64,000 nt of DNA from AC-32 sp963736055 (lineage in GTDB: Bacteria > Actinomycetota > Thermoleophilia > Gaiellales > Gaiellaceae), in assembly GCA_963736055.1 (NCBI GenBank), contig CAVTNM010000009.1:1-64000 (forward strand), in the 5' to 3' direction. Made by a program: the position numbers and the translations under genes. Each line of letters starts with the position of its first letter. Position 1 is the stretch's first letter. This document shows positions 1-8,914 of this stretch, in pieces. The notes beneath the pieces are model-generated. The model was not told where the DNA came from, did no database searches, and saw only the letters and a program-made list of their open reading frames with translations.

Positions 1-1198
1 CGCCAGCTGGAGCGCTGCGCGGTAGTAGTCGGCCTGGAGCCGGAAACCGACGCTGTCCGCTCGCTCCGGCGAGTCGCTGTCGGCGTAGAAGCCGAGCTTC
101 GGAGCCGGCACCCGTGTCTGGACGCCGAACTCCGTGTAGTAGATCGGCAGCGTCGCCCCCCGCTGGTCGGTGCCTCCGAACGCCTCGTTCAGAAGAGCGA
201 CGAGCTTCGGGTAGTCCGCGATCGTGATCGAGGTGTTCTTCGGGTGGCTGTTCGTCGGCGAGTACCGGGAGGCCTCCATGTAGGGGTGCAGCGCGAAGGC
301 GTCCATGAGCGGCTTCTGCCGCCCGCTCGCCCGGTAGGCGGCGCCGAGGTCGCGGATGAACGACGTCGGCGAATGAGTCGGGCGGCTCCCGTGCGGCCGG
401 TCGGCGCCGCGGGGGAAGAAGGCTGCCGCCGATCACGAGGACGTTTGGGTCGACCTCCTTGATCGCGTCGTAGCTGCGCGCGAGCAGGTCGGCGTACCCC
501 GAGGCGGCGAGGTCGAGCCCGGTGGCCCCGAACTGCGGCTTCCAGAAGGTGTCGAGGTTGGGCTCGTTGCCGACCACCACGTGCCGCACGTACGGCAGAG
601 CCTTGACCGTGGCGGCCGCGAAGGCGGCGAAGTCGGCACGCTCGGCCGGGGTGCGGGGCGTCTCGCGGGCGAAGCCGTGCCACACCAGGACGAAGAGCTT
701 CAGGTGCGCACGGCGCGCGGCGGCCGAGACGTGGCGCAGCACTCTGACGAGGTGCGCCGGGGGCCGCGCCGGCCCCGGGTCCACGTCGCCGAGACCATGA
801 CCGCGTTGAAGCCCGCGTCACGTGAGATGTCGGCGTAGGCACGCGTGACGGCAGGATTCTGCTGGGCGAGCGCATCGTCGAACACGCCGACGAGCATCCT
901 CCGCCGCCGCGGGCTCTCGGGGCTCGGAGGCGCCGGGATCCGGACTGCGCGCGTGTCGACCGGCGCCGTGGCGCCGGCGGCGATCGTCGGCGTCGAGCTC
1001 GTCCGCGCCGGCTGGCGTGGAACCTCGCGAGGTCGTCGTCGAGGAGGCCGTCGAGGCGGGTGTCGCCGGTGCGGTGGACGCGTCCGATGTCGCCGGCGCC
1101 GCCGACGTCCCTCCGCCGTGGGAGGAGAGGACGAGGGCGACGGCGAGCCCCGCCGCTGCTGCAACGGCGATGCCCGCCGCAAGCAGGGCCTTCTTCAC
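1..1198 (-). pseudogene. Secreted glycoside hydrolase (clan A-like), frameshifted and cut by the window edge
   Basis: Read right to left, a GTG at 1198 opens an Ala-rich signal/anchor segment and a Thr/Ser/Pro linker, then a catalytic region containing VGNEPNLDTFWKPQFG (Glu as likely acid/base). The coding frame changes three times: near 1001-1015, at the GGG run 777-779 (one C seems missing on the coding strand) and at the G run 411-415 (one extra base). After the last two changes the original frame returns. The deduced protein is a paralogue of the intact gene at 47447-48997, sharing the NEPN block, the LLARSYDA stretch and an FLHDLG/FIRDLG-like block. It may be a true pseudogene or a region with consensus errors. 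The 3' end lies outside the window. The start is 27 bases from the divergent uvrC start. Confidence 0.7.
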
Positions 1199-1225
1199 GA
1201 ACTCGGAGGCTACCCTTGCCCAGCA

Positions 1226-3079
1226 ATGCCAAAACGGCTCCAAGAGCAGCTGAAAGCGCTCCCGGCGAAGCCCGGCGTCTACCTCTTCCGCGACGAGCGT
1301 GGCGAGATTCTGTACATCGGGAAGGCGAAGTCGCTGCGCTCGCGCGTGCGCAGCTACTTCCAGGCGGGCACCGACTCACGCGCGACGATCGCGCAGCTCC
1401 CGGAGCGTGTTGCCGATCTCGAGGTGATCGTCACCGACACGGAGGTCGAGGCCCTTCACCTCGAGCAGAACCTCGTCAAGCGGCACCGGCCGCCGTTCAA
1501 CGTGCGGCTGCGCGACGACAAGTCGTTCCCGTACATCGCCGTCACCGTGGAGGACGACTACCCGCGAGTCATGTTCACGCGCGAGCGGCACCGGCGCGGC
1601 GTCGTCTACTTCGGGCCGTACGCGAACGCGAAGAAGGTGCGCGAGACGCTCGACGTGCTCAACCGCGTCTTCCCGTACCGGCCCTGCGAGGGGCCGCAGC
1701 CGGGCAGGCACTCGGGGATCCCGTGCCTCGACTACCACATCGAACGGTGCCTGGCCCCCTGTGTGGGCTACATCTCGAAGGAGGACTACCGCGAGATCAT
1801 CGACCGCGTGATCCAGTTCCTCTCGGGCGACACGAAGCCGATCCAGCGCGAGCTCGAGCGGAAGATGAAAGAGGCTGCCGACGGTGAGCGCTTCGAGGAG
1901 GCGGCTCGCTACCGGAATCGTCTCTTCTCCGTGCGCCACCTCGTCGAGCGGCAGGCGGCCGACAACCGCTCGGTGGGGACCGTGGACGTGATCGGGATCG
2001 CGAGCGACGGCGACCGCGCCGCGGTCCAGGTCTTCCCGCTGCGCGACGGGCGGCTGATCGACCGCTACGCGTTTCACCTCGAGAACGTCGCCGGGCAGGA
2101 CACCGCCGCCCTGCTCGAGGCTTTCGCGATCGAGTACTACGGCTCGGCGCCCAGTGTCCCGCCCCAGATCGTCGTGCCGGCGGACTCGGGCGACACCTCG
2201 GCGCTGGCGGAGTTCCTCTCGGAGCGGCGCGGCTCGCGGGTCGAGGTTCGCGCGCCCGCGCGCGGCGAGAAACGCCGGCTGCAGGAGCTCGCGATGCAGA
2301 ACGCGCGCCTGGCACTCGACTCCGAGGCCGAGCAGGTCGAGCGCAAGCGGCTGCGCCGGGTCGAGGCGCTGGAGGAGCTGCGCGAGGCGTTGAACCTCGA
2401 GAGCCTGCCGCTGCGGATCGAGTGCTACGACATCTCGAACATCCAGGGCGAGTCGGTGGTGGGCTCGATGGCCGTCTTCCAGGACGCGATGCCCAAGAAG
2501 GCGCACTACCGCAAGTTCGGCGTGCGCAGCCTCGACGGCCAGGACGACTACGCGGCGCTCGCCGAGGTGATCGCGCGCCGCTTTGCGCGGCTGCAGAACG
2601 GAGTCACCGCCGACGAGTACGACGAGTCGTTCGCCGCGACGCCCAACCTCGTCGTGATCGACGGCGGCAAGGGCCAGCTCGCCGCGGCGCTCCAGGCGAT
2701 GCAGGCCTACGACCTGCCCCGCGTCGCAGTCATCTCGCTCGCCAAGCGAGTCGAGGAGGTCTTCGTGCCGGGCCGGCCGGAGCCGATCGAGCTCGATCGG
2801 AGTTCTCCGGGGCTGCAGCTGCTGCAGCGCGTGCGGGACGAGGCGCACCGGTTTGCGATTGGGTTCCACCGCCAGCGGAGGGACGCGAAGGCCCGCGAGT
2901 CGATCTTCGACACGCTTCCGGGGATCGGCCCTGCACGCCGGCGCGCCCTTCTGCAGCACTTCGGCTCCGCGGAGCGCTTTCTAGCCGCCTCGCAAGAGGA
3001 GCTCGAGGGCGTTCCCGGCATACCGGCACGGACGGCGCGGGCGATCTACGCACAGCTGCACAAGGCCGGGCGAGCGTAG
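1226..3079 (+). CDS. uvrC: Excinuclease ABC subunit C (nucleotide excision repair)
   Basis: UvrC makes both incisions around a DNA lesion together with UvrA and UvrB. The 617-residue protein has the GIY-YIG nuclease near residues 14-90 (GVYLFRDE followed by ILYIGKAKSLRSRV), a UVR motif near 200-235 for UvrB contact, the RNase H-like C-terminal nuclease with YDISN and DGGKGQ motifs, and a terminal helix-hairpin-helix pair (LPGIGPARR, VPGIPARTA). The reading frame is open further upstream, but ATG 1226 gives the family N-terminus, and upstream sequence belongs to the divergent hydrolase. Length is typical. uvrC is often the first gene of the uvrC-rapZ-yvcK-whiA neighbourhood; here rapZ and yvcK do not follow. 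Confidence 0.97.
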   Translation: MPKRLQEQLKALPAKPGVYLFRDERGEILYIGKAKSLRSRVRSYFQAGTDSRATIAQLPERVADLEVIVTDTEVEALHLEQNLVKRHRPPFNVRLRDDKSFPYIAVTVEDDYPRVMFTRERHRRGVVYFGPYANAKKVRETLDVLNRVFPYRPCEGPQPGRHSGIPCLDYHIERCLAPCVGYISKEDYREIIDRVIQFLSGDTKPIQRELERKMKEAADGERFEEAARYRNRLFSVRHLVERQAADNRSVGTVDVIGIASDGDRAAVQVFPLRDGRLIDRYAFHLENVAGQDTAALLEAFAIEYYGSAPSVPPQIVVPADSGDTSALAEFLSERRGSRVEVRAPARGEKRRLQELAMQNARLALDSEAEQVERKRLRRVEALEELREALNLESLPLRIECYDISNIQGESVVGSMAVFQDAMPKKAHYRKFGVRSLDGQDDYAALAEVIARRFARLQNGVTADEYDESFAATPNLVVIDGGKGQLAAALQAMQAYDLPRVAVISLAKRVEEVFVPGRPEPIELDRSSPGLQLLQRVRDEAHRFAIGFHRQRRDAKARESIFDTLPGIGPARRRALLQHFGSAERFLAASQEELEGVPGIPARTARAIYAQLHKAGRA

Positions 3080-3115
3080 TAGCGTCGGTCTCGACCCTCT
3101 CGGAAAGGAGCCTGT

Positions 3116-3409
3116 ATGGGCGTAGCAGTCGTGTCGATGATGGAGTTCGCCGGTGACCCGGAGGAGCTCAGGGAGCAGTTGGGCAACATCGACGAGGTCG
3201 CGAGCCGCAAGGCCGGCGAGTATGGCGGCGTCTCGTCGACGGTCGTCCGCACCGACGACGGCATCATGATCATCAACATGTGGTCCGACGAGGAGGGCCG
3301 CCACCGGATGGCCGAGGATCCGGAGATCCAGAAGGCGATCCAGGACGCGGGGCTGCCGGCTCCGGCCGCCAAGGGCTACGAGGTTCTCCAGCACCGCACT
3401 CCCTCCTAG
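3116..3409 (+). CDS. Small conserved hypothetical protein, possible dimeric alpha/beta barrel
   Basis: A 97-residue soluble protein without signal peptide or membrane segment. ATG 3116 is preceded by GGAAAGGAG at a good distance, so the start is well supported. The pattern (beta strand AVVSMMEFAG, helix DPEELREQLGNIDEVA, strands TVVRTDDGIMIINMW, helix PEIQKAI, final YEVLQH) looks like the ferredoxin-like antibiotic-biosynthesis-monooxygenase fold, in which two copies form a barrel. That is a fold guess from the secondary-structure pattern; no catalytic residue can be named. It follows uvrC by 36 bases on the same strand and may be cotranscribed. A short inverted repeat (TCCTA-GCGAG-TAGGA) lies at its 3' end. 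Confidence 0.75.
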   Translation: MGVAVVSMMEFAGDPEELREQLGNIDEVASRKAGEYGGVSSTVVRTDDGIMIINMWSDEEGRHRMAEDPEIQKAIQDAGLPAPAAKGYEVLQHRTPS

Positions 3410-3554
3410 CGAGTAGGAGCGTCCGCGGCGGGAAGAAGCCCCCGATGGCCTCGACCGTCGGTCCCGCCGCGGCGCTCGCGCTCATCCGCCGGCGCGGCGC
3501 TGATCCTGCTCGTCACCTGCCGGCGGCGGACGAGCGCCGCCGATGGACGTAGCC

Positions 3555-5207
3555 TCAGGCGCTCCCGTCCGACCCGCCGTTATCGGACATGAACGGGTAG
3601 CGGTAGTCCTGGGGCGAGACGAAGGTCTCCTTGATCGTCCGAGGGCTGACCCAGCGGATCAGGTTCCACATCGAGCCGGCCTTGTCGTTCGTGCCCGACG
3701 CGCGGGCGCCCCCGAACGGCTGTTGGCCGACCACGGCGCCGGTCGGCTTGTCGTTGACGTAGAAGTTGCCGGCGGTGTAGCGCAGCGCCTCCTGCGCCTC
3801 GTCGATCGGCGCTCGCTCCTGGGAGAAGATCGCGCCGGTGAGGCCGTACTGCGCGGTGTCGTCGACGAGCTCGAGCGTCTGCTCCCACTCGTCCTCCGGA
3901 TAGACGTAGGTCGTCACGATCGGGCCGAAGAACTCCTCGCTCATCAGCCGGTCGCGCGGGTCCTTGGTTTCGATCACGGTGGGCTCGACGAAGTAGCCCT
4001 CGCTGTCGTCGGTGCCGCCCCCGGCGATCACCTCGGCGTCGTTCTGCCGCGCGTGCTCGATCGCCTCACGTTGCCGCGCGAACGACTTGTCGTCGATCAC
4101 GGCGCCCATGAAGTTCCCGAAGTCGCTGACGTCGCCCATCTTGATCGTGCCGACCTCTTCGACCAGGCGCTCCCGCAGCTCCGGCCAGAGATTTGCGGGC
4201 GCGTACACGCGCGAGGCCGCGGAGCACTTCTGGCCCTGGTACTCGAACGAGCCACGCAGGATCGCGGTGGCGACCGCCTCCACGTCGGCGCTCGGGTGCG
4301 CGACGATGAAGTCCTTGCCGCCCGTCTCGCCGACGATCCGCGGGTAGTTGCGGTAGCGGTCGATGTTCCGCCCGACGGTCTTCCAGATCGAGTGGAAGAC
4401 CCCGGTCGAGCCCGTGAAGTGGACGCCCGCGAGGTGCTCGCTCGCGAGGGCGGGATCGGCGATCTCGGCGCCGCTCCCGTAGATGAGATTGATCACGCCG
4501 GGCGGGAGTCCGGCCTCCTCGAACAGCCGCATCGTCCAGTACGACGAGTACGCGGCCGTCGAGGCCGGCTTCCAGAGGACGACGTCGCCCATCAGCGCGG
4601 GGCTCGACGAGAGGTTCGCGCCGATCGCGGTGAAGTTGAACGGCGTGACCGCGAAGACGAAGCCCTCGAGCGGCCGGTACTCCATCCGGTTCCAGACCCC
4701 GGGCGAGGAGACCGGCTGCTCCTCGTAGATCCGCAGCATGAACTCGACGTTGAAGCGCCAGAAGTCGATCACCTCGCAGGCCGCGTCGATCTCGGCCTGG
4801 TACGCGGTCTTCGACTGGTTGAGCATCGTCGCGGCGACGAGGGTCGAGCGCCAGGGGCCGGCGAGCAGCTCGGCTGCCCGGAGGAAGACCGACGCGCGCT
4901 CCTCCCAGGGCACCCGGTGCCAGTCCTCCCAGGCCTCGGCGGCGGCCGCGATCGCGCGCTCGACCTCGGCGGGGCCGCCCTTGTGCACGGTCGCCAGGAC
5001 GTGGTCCTTGTCGTGCGGCATCACCGCCTCGAAGGTGTTGCCGGTCTCGACCTCCTCGCCGCCGATGATGCAGGGGATCTCCAGGCGGTCGCTCCTCAGC
5101 TCCTCGAGGCGGGCCTGGAGCTCGTCGCGCTCGGGGCTTCCCGGCGCGTACTCGCGGACCGGCTCGTTGCGGGCGGGCGGCGGCCGAAAGATCCCCGGGC
5201 GGCTCAT
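3555..5207 (-). CDS. pruA: 1-pyrroline-5-carboxylate dehydrogenase
   Basis: Oxidises glutamate semialdehyde/P5C to glutamate with NAD, the second step of proline breakdown. The 550-residue ALDH-fold protein shows FNFTAIGANL, the nucleotide-binding FTGSTGVFHSIW, the catalytic Glu in GETGGKDF and the catalytic Cys in GQKCSAASR, plus the C-terminal NDKPTGAVVGQQPFGGARASGTNDK characteristic of P5C dehydrogenases (given here as a block between about residues 480 and 510). No proline dehydrogenase partner is adjacent. On the coding strand TAGAAT lies seven bases before the ATG, so the mRNA is probably leaderless. It is divergent from ogt. Confidence 0.95.
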   Translation of the reverse strand: MSRPGIFRPPPARNEPVREYAPGSPERDELQARLEELRSDRLEIPCIIGGEEVETGNTFEAVMPHDKDHVLATVHKGGPAEVERAIAAAAEAWEDWHRVPWEERASVFLRAAELLAGPWRSTLVAATMLNQSKTAYQAEIDAACEVIDFWRFNVEFMLRIYEEQPVSSPGVWNRMEYRPLEGFVFAVTPFNFTAIGANLSSSPALMGDVVLWKPASTAAYSSYWTMRLFEEAGLPPGVINLIYGSGAEIADPALASEHLAGVHFTGSTGVFHSIWKTVGRNIDRYRNYPRIVGETGGKDFIVAHPSADVEAVATAILRGSFEYQGQKCSAASRVYAPANLWPELRERLVEEVGTIKMGDVSDFGNFMGAVIDDKSFARQREAIEHARQNDAEVIAGGGTDDSEGYFVEPTVIETKDPRDRLMSEEFFGPIVTTYVYPEDEWEQTLELVDDTAQYGLTGAIFSQERAPIDEAQEALRYTAGNFYVNDKPTGAVVGQQPFGGARASGTNDKAGSMWNLIRWVSPRTIKETFVSPQDYRYPFMSDNGGSDGSA

Positions 5208-5233
5208 GGGCGGGATTCTAGGCGAGCCGGCCC

Positions 5234-5731
5234 GTGCCGGATATGCGATCCGAGCGCTACATTCGCCGGGTGGCGGTCGAGCGGGTGGCGTACGACGCAG
5301 GCGAGTGGGGGGTCGGCGAGCTCGTGTTCGCCGACGGCCTGCTGGCCTGGCACGAGCTGCCCCGCCCGGCCGCGACGGAGGCGGCCGACGACCACCCGCT
5401 CGGGAGACGGCTCCGCGCGTTCCTGGAAGGCGAGCAGGATTCGTTCTCCGACGTCGAGCTCGAGCTCGACTGGTGCACGCCCTTCCAGCGGGCAGCCGTC
5501 GAGGCGATCAGGTCGATTCCCTACGGCGAGACCGCGACCTACGGCGAGGTTGCGGCGCTGGCCGGCCACCCGAACGCGCAGCGCGCGGCGGGCTCGGTGT
5601 GCGCGTCCAACCGTTTCCCGCTCGTCGTTCCCTGTCACCGCGTCGTCGCGGCCGGCGGGCTGGGGTCGTACGGCTCCCTCGGCGTCGGGTACAAGCGCCG
5701 TCTCCTGGAGCTCGAGCGTGTCGTTCTCTGA
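5234..5731 (+). CDS. ogt: Methylated-DNA--protein-cysteine methyltransferase
   Basis: Suicide repair protein that moves the alkyl group from O6-alkylguanine to its own cysteine. The 165-residue protein carries the active site VPCHRVV (Cys134 counted from GTG 5234) and the preceding helix-turn-helix region YGETATYGEVAALAG. Other in-frame starts are ATG 5243 and GTG 5270; none has a clear ribosome site. Its last 14 bases overlap the GTG start of whiA, so the two are likely translationally coupled. A repair enzyme in the place where rapZ/yvcK usually stand is unusual. Confidence 0.93.
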   Translation: MPDMRSERYIRRVAVERVAYDAGEWGVGELVFADGLLAWHELPRPAATEAADDHPLGRRLRAFLEGEQDSFSDVELELDWCTPFQRAAVEAIRSIPYGETATYGEVAALAGHPNAQRAAGSVCASNRFPLVVPCHRVVAAGGLGSYGSLGVGYKRRLLELERVVL

Positions 5732-6638
5732 CGACGTGCGCGGCGAGCTCGCGGCCATCGCGCCGACGCGCGACTGCGACCGCCTCGCCGAGCTCTCGGC
5801 GCTCGTTCACTTCGCGGGGCGTCTCCACCTGCTCGGCCGGGGCGAGGTGAGCCTCCATCTCGACCTGGCGAGCGCCGGCGTCGTCAGGCGGGCCTTCGCG
5901 CTCCTGCGCGCCTTCGGCGTCAGCTCGGAGATCCGCACATATCGCCGGCACGCGTTCGGCCGGGAGACCCGGTACCAGCTCCACGTCGAGGGAGGGCCGC
6001 ACGCCCTCGAGCTGCTCGAGCAATGCGGCGTGATCGACGGACGCCACGTGCCGCGCGAGCGAACGCCCAAGCGCGTCCTCGCGCGGTCCTGCTGCCGCGG
6101 CGCGTTCCTGCGCGGGGCCCTTCTGGCCGCCGGGTCGGTCAGCGCACCGCCTTCGCCTCACCTCGAGGTTCGCAGCGAGAGCCGGGCGGGTGCCGAGGCG
6201 ATCGCCGCCGCGGCCGCGGCCGAGGGTGCGGAGCTGCGGGTGGTCGAGCGCGGCGAGCACGCTCTCGCCTACGCGAAAGGGATCGACCGCATCGCCGGTG
6301 TGCTCGCGACCGCAGGCGCCAACGACGCGGCCCTGGCCCTGCAGGAGCGCGTCGTGCTCGGAGCGACGAAGGCCCGGGCCAACCGACTGGCGAACGCCGA
6401 CCACGCCAACCTCGTGCGGGCGGGTCGCGCTGCGCACGTGCAGCTCGAGGCCGTGCGGAGGCTCGATAGCGCCAAGCGCCTCGAGGAGCTCTCCCCGCAG
6501 CTACGGGAAATCGCGGAGCTGCGGCTCAAGCATCCGTCGCTGTCGTTGCGCGAGCTCGGGGCGAAGTGCGATCCGGCGGTGAGCAAGGCCGGCGCCCATC
6601 GCCGCATCCGGGCCCTGGTCAAGCTGGCCCAGAGGTGA
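5718..6638 (+). CDS. whiA: Sporulation/cell-division regulator WhiA (DUF199)
   Basis: WhiA is a DNA-binding protein with a LAGLIDADG-homing-endonuclease-like N-terminal domain and a C-terminal helix-turn-helix; it controls division and chromosome functions in Gram-positive bacteria. The 306-residue protein starts at GTG 5718 inside the end of ogt. It shows the typical opening SFSDDVRGELA, the CCRGAFLRGALLAAGSV block, the NADHANLVRA segment and the C-terminal HTH region ending SLSLRELGAKCDPAVSKAG-HRRIRAL. No AG-rich site precedes it, so coupling to ogt is likely. The usual upstream partners rapZ and yvcK are not in the window. Confidence 0.95.
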   Translation: MSFSDDVRGELAAIAPTRDCDRLAELSALVHFAGRLHLLGRGEVSLHLDLASAGVVRRAFALLRAFGVSSEIRTYRRHAFGRETRYQLHVEGGPHALELLEQCGVIDGRHVPRERTPKRVLARSCCRGAFLRGALLAAGSVSAPPSPHLEVRSESRAGAEAIAAAAAAEGAELRVVERGEHALAYAKGIDRIAGVLATAGANDAALALQERVVLGATKARANRLANADHANLVRAGRAAHVQLEAVRRLDSAKRLEELSPQLREIAELRLKHPSLSLRELGAKCDPAVSKAGAHRRIRALVKLAQR

Positions 6639-6890
6639 CTGCGCATCGCGTCCGGGCGCCCGGCCGCGGGCCGATGAATCCGGCGTCAATTTTCCGACTT
6701 TCAATCATGTAGTTTTTCCCACCCGGCGTGAGTAATACTCTTGGCCGGTGGGTTCGCGCTCGTCCGGCGATGGATTCAGACCCCGTCCGTCGCCAAGGTC
6801 CGGAGCGCGACAATGCGGAGGGGGAGGTCGTCCTCGGAGCTTCCCCTCCGGCCCGCCTCCTCCATGCACGGCCGGTCCGCTGGGCGAGCC

Positions 6891-8846
6891 CTAGCCGGAC
6901 AGCCCGATCTCGGCCGGCAGCACGTTGGGCTTGCTCTCGCCCTCGAGCTCCTCGTCGACTCTCCGGTCGAAATAGACGTAGGCGGTGGTCACCGCGACGA
7001 GCGGCATCGCCAGCACGTAGACGACGCCGGCGACGACGTTGACGAGCCAGAAGGGGGCGTCCGTCGTCACGATGAGCAGCGTGCCGAGCAGGGGGCCGGC
7101 CACGAGCGCCAGGAGCCCTCCGACCACGATCAACGTCGCCACCTTCAGCCACTTCCCGCGCACGAGGCGGGCGCTCCGTCGCAGGCCCTCGATCGCCGAG
7201 AGATCCTCGAGCTCGATCGCGGGAGCGATCAGGGCCCACCGGGCGGCGAGCCACACCGCAACCGGGATCAGGTAGAGCGAAGTCGCGAGCAGCGACACGA
7301 CCACGACCACGATGAGGAGAGCCCCGAGGAGGGGCCGGATGCTGTCGCTTGCTCGCCTGTAGGCGGCCAGAGGGCTGATTGCCCGGCCCTGGTCGATCTC
7401 GACGAGCGCCTGAGCGGTCGCCGCCTGGACGAAGCCGAGCCCGAGCAGCGTCAGGGCGGTGCCGCAGGCAAGCGCGAGGAAGGCGACGATCCCGCCGCTC
7501 CCGGCACCCGTCTCGACGCCGAGCACGCTCGTCCCGTGCAGGATGAGCGCCTGCAGCAGGGTCACGAGCAGCGAGATCGGGATGAAGAGCACCCCGATGC
7601 CGATGACTAAGGGCAGCTTCGCCAGGTACATGCGCGCCGAGGCTGCGAGCGTCTGGCCCCAGGCCCGTCGTCGCGGCAGATGCAGCGGCGCCGTGGGCCG
7701 CCACGAGGTTCGGGACAGGACGTAGATCAGCAGCAGGGCGAGCGCGCCCAGGACGAGCGTGAACTCGAGCGGCCGGTTGACCAGGCGGATCAGGGCCCTC
7801 GAGCCGCTGCCGATCGCGCGACAGAAGAAGTCAGTCGCCGACGTCCCGAACGCGCTTCCGGTGGGCACCGTGAAGCTCTGGTCCCGCCATCCCTGCGACC
7901 ACTCGATCGGCTCGGTCCACTGGCTCTTCAGGTTCGGTCCGGTCGGGCCGTTGAAGAAGGCCGGCTGGAGCTCGCCCCAACGGCCCTGGAACCCGATCCA
8001 CGGGAACTCGGCGAGCGCGCGGCCGGGATCGCCGGGGATCGTGGCCACCGCCGGGCGCAGGTCGATGTGCGGCCCGGTGGTGTTATCGCAGCCGACGCCT
8101 TGCTCCGCAGACCTGCCGAGGAAGAGCCCCTCGTCGAAGAAGTTCGCGTGGGAGCCGGCCGCCGGATAGACGACCGGGTGCGTGCCGTCTACGAGCTTGA
8201 GCTTGTCGTCTCCCCAGTCGGCCTTCTCGGCGCCTTCGTGCTGGCTGTAGCCGATCGCCGACGGTTGCTTCGAGAGCGCCTGGTGCGCGTCGTTGGCGTC
8301 GAAGTCGAGCTGGATCATCTCCCAGTCGCCCTCGTGCAGGTTGTTCCAGTCGTTGTAGGCGTAGAAGAGCCAGTACTGAAGCGCGAGCTTCCCGGGGTGT
8401 GCCGGGTCGCCGACGACGTGCGAGTAGACGGTCGGCTCGTGCCCCTTCGTGATGCGCCGCGCCCATTTTTCGTAGGTGCAGCCCGGCTCGAGCGCATTGC
8501 CCGGAAAGTCGAGGTGGTACTCGTAGAGGCCCTTGGAGAGATCCTTCGCGGTCGGACCGATCTTGACGAGGTCGGACGGATTCCACGGGCCTCGCAGCGC
8601 GACGGTCGGCGCCCCGAAGAGCGCGTTCACGTCCATCGGCCGGTAGGGCTCGCCCGGGCCGCATTCCTCCTTCTGCTCGACGAGCCGCACGACCGGGGCG
8701 TAGCGCTCCGCGAGCGCGTTCTCGTCGGCGACCGTCGCGCCCGCTGCCGGACAGCAGGCGAGCAGCCCGAGCACGAGCAGCGCGAAGAGAGCACGCCGGG
8801 CAAACGCCGATCCCGCGGGCCTGCGTGTCCTGGGCACGAAGGCCAT
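6891..8846 (-). CDS. Secreted Vps62-like domain fused to a multi-pass membrane domain
   Basis: About 651 residues. A signal peptide (ALFALLVLGLLACCPAAGA) is followed by an outer domain of about 300 residues with LALQYWLFYAYNDW, HEGDWEMIQLDF, GYSQHEG and PAAGSHANFF, the pattern of Vps62/NPP1-like proteins. A TM helix (FTLVLGALALLLIYVLS) then leads to six or so further helices resembling the membrane domain of glycerophosphodiester phosphodiesterases/DUF7847, with the conserved segment ARWALIAPAI-EDLSAIEGLRRSARLVRGKW. The biochemical role is unknown. The start could also be GTG 8870. It interrupts the whiA-gapA neighbourhood on the opposite strand. The 252-base stretch between whiA and this gene holds only an AT-richer patch. 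Confidence 0.8.
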   Translation of the reverse strand: MAFVPRTRRPAGSAFARRALFALLVLGLLACCPAAGATVADENALAERYAPVVRLVEQKEECGPGEPYRPMDVNALFGAPTVALRGPWNPSDLVKIGPTAKDLSKGLYEYHLDFPGNALEPGCTYEKWARRITKGHEPTVYSHVVGDPAHPGKLALQYWLFYAYNDWNNLHEGDWEMIQLDFDANDAHQALSKQPSAIGYSQHEGAEKADWGDDKLKLVDGTHPVVYPAAGSHANFFDEGLFLGRSAEQGVGCDNTTGPHIDLRPAVATIPGDPGRALAEFPWIGFQGRWGELQPAFFNGPTGPNLKSQWTEPIEWSQGWRDQSFTVPTGSAFGTSATDFFCRAIGSGSRALIRLVNRPLEFTLVLGALALLLIYVLSRTSWRPTAPLHLPRRRAWGQTLAASARMYLAKLPLVIGIGVLFIPISLLVTLLQALILHGTSVLGVETGAGSGGIVAFLALACGTALTLLGLGFVQAATAQALVEIDQGRAISPLAAYRRASDSIRPLLGALLIVVVVVSLLATSLYLIPVAVWLAARWALIAPAIELEDLSAIEGLRRSARLVRGKWLKVATLIVVGGLLALVAGPLLGTLLIVTTDAPFWLVNVVAGVVYVLAMPLVAVTTAYVYFDRRVDEELEGESKPNVLPAEIGLSG

Positions 8847-8914
8847 CGTGTCACCCGGACGGGACACCACTCCGAGGCCGTTAGACTCGATGCCGAAACC
8901 GACGGGGAGGCGTG

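Noticed and set aside
1376..2959. Long minus-strand open frame (527 codons) opposite uvrC
   Set aside because: It is the antisense shadow of a GC-rich gene: Arg/Leu/Val/Asp-biased with no motif, while uvrC is intact on the other strand.
3543..5717. Plus-strand open frame running over pruA into whiA
   Set aside because: Only the part from GTG 5718 has WhiA motifs; the rest is antisense to pruA and out of frame with ogt.
6718..6752. Hairpin-like CCCACC...GGTGGG after a T run, possible terminator between whiA and the Vps62-like gene
   Set aside because: The T run precedes the stem on the plus strand and no U run follows on either strand; the arms have a bulge and a long loop. It may be an operator, but support is too weak.
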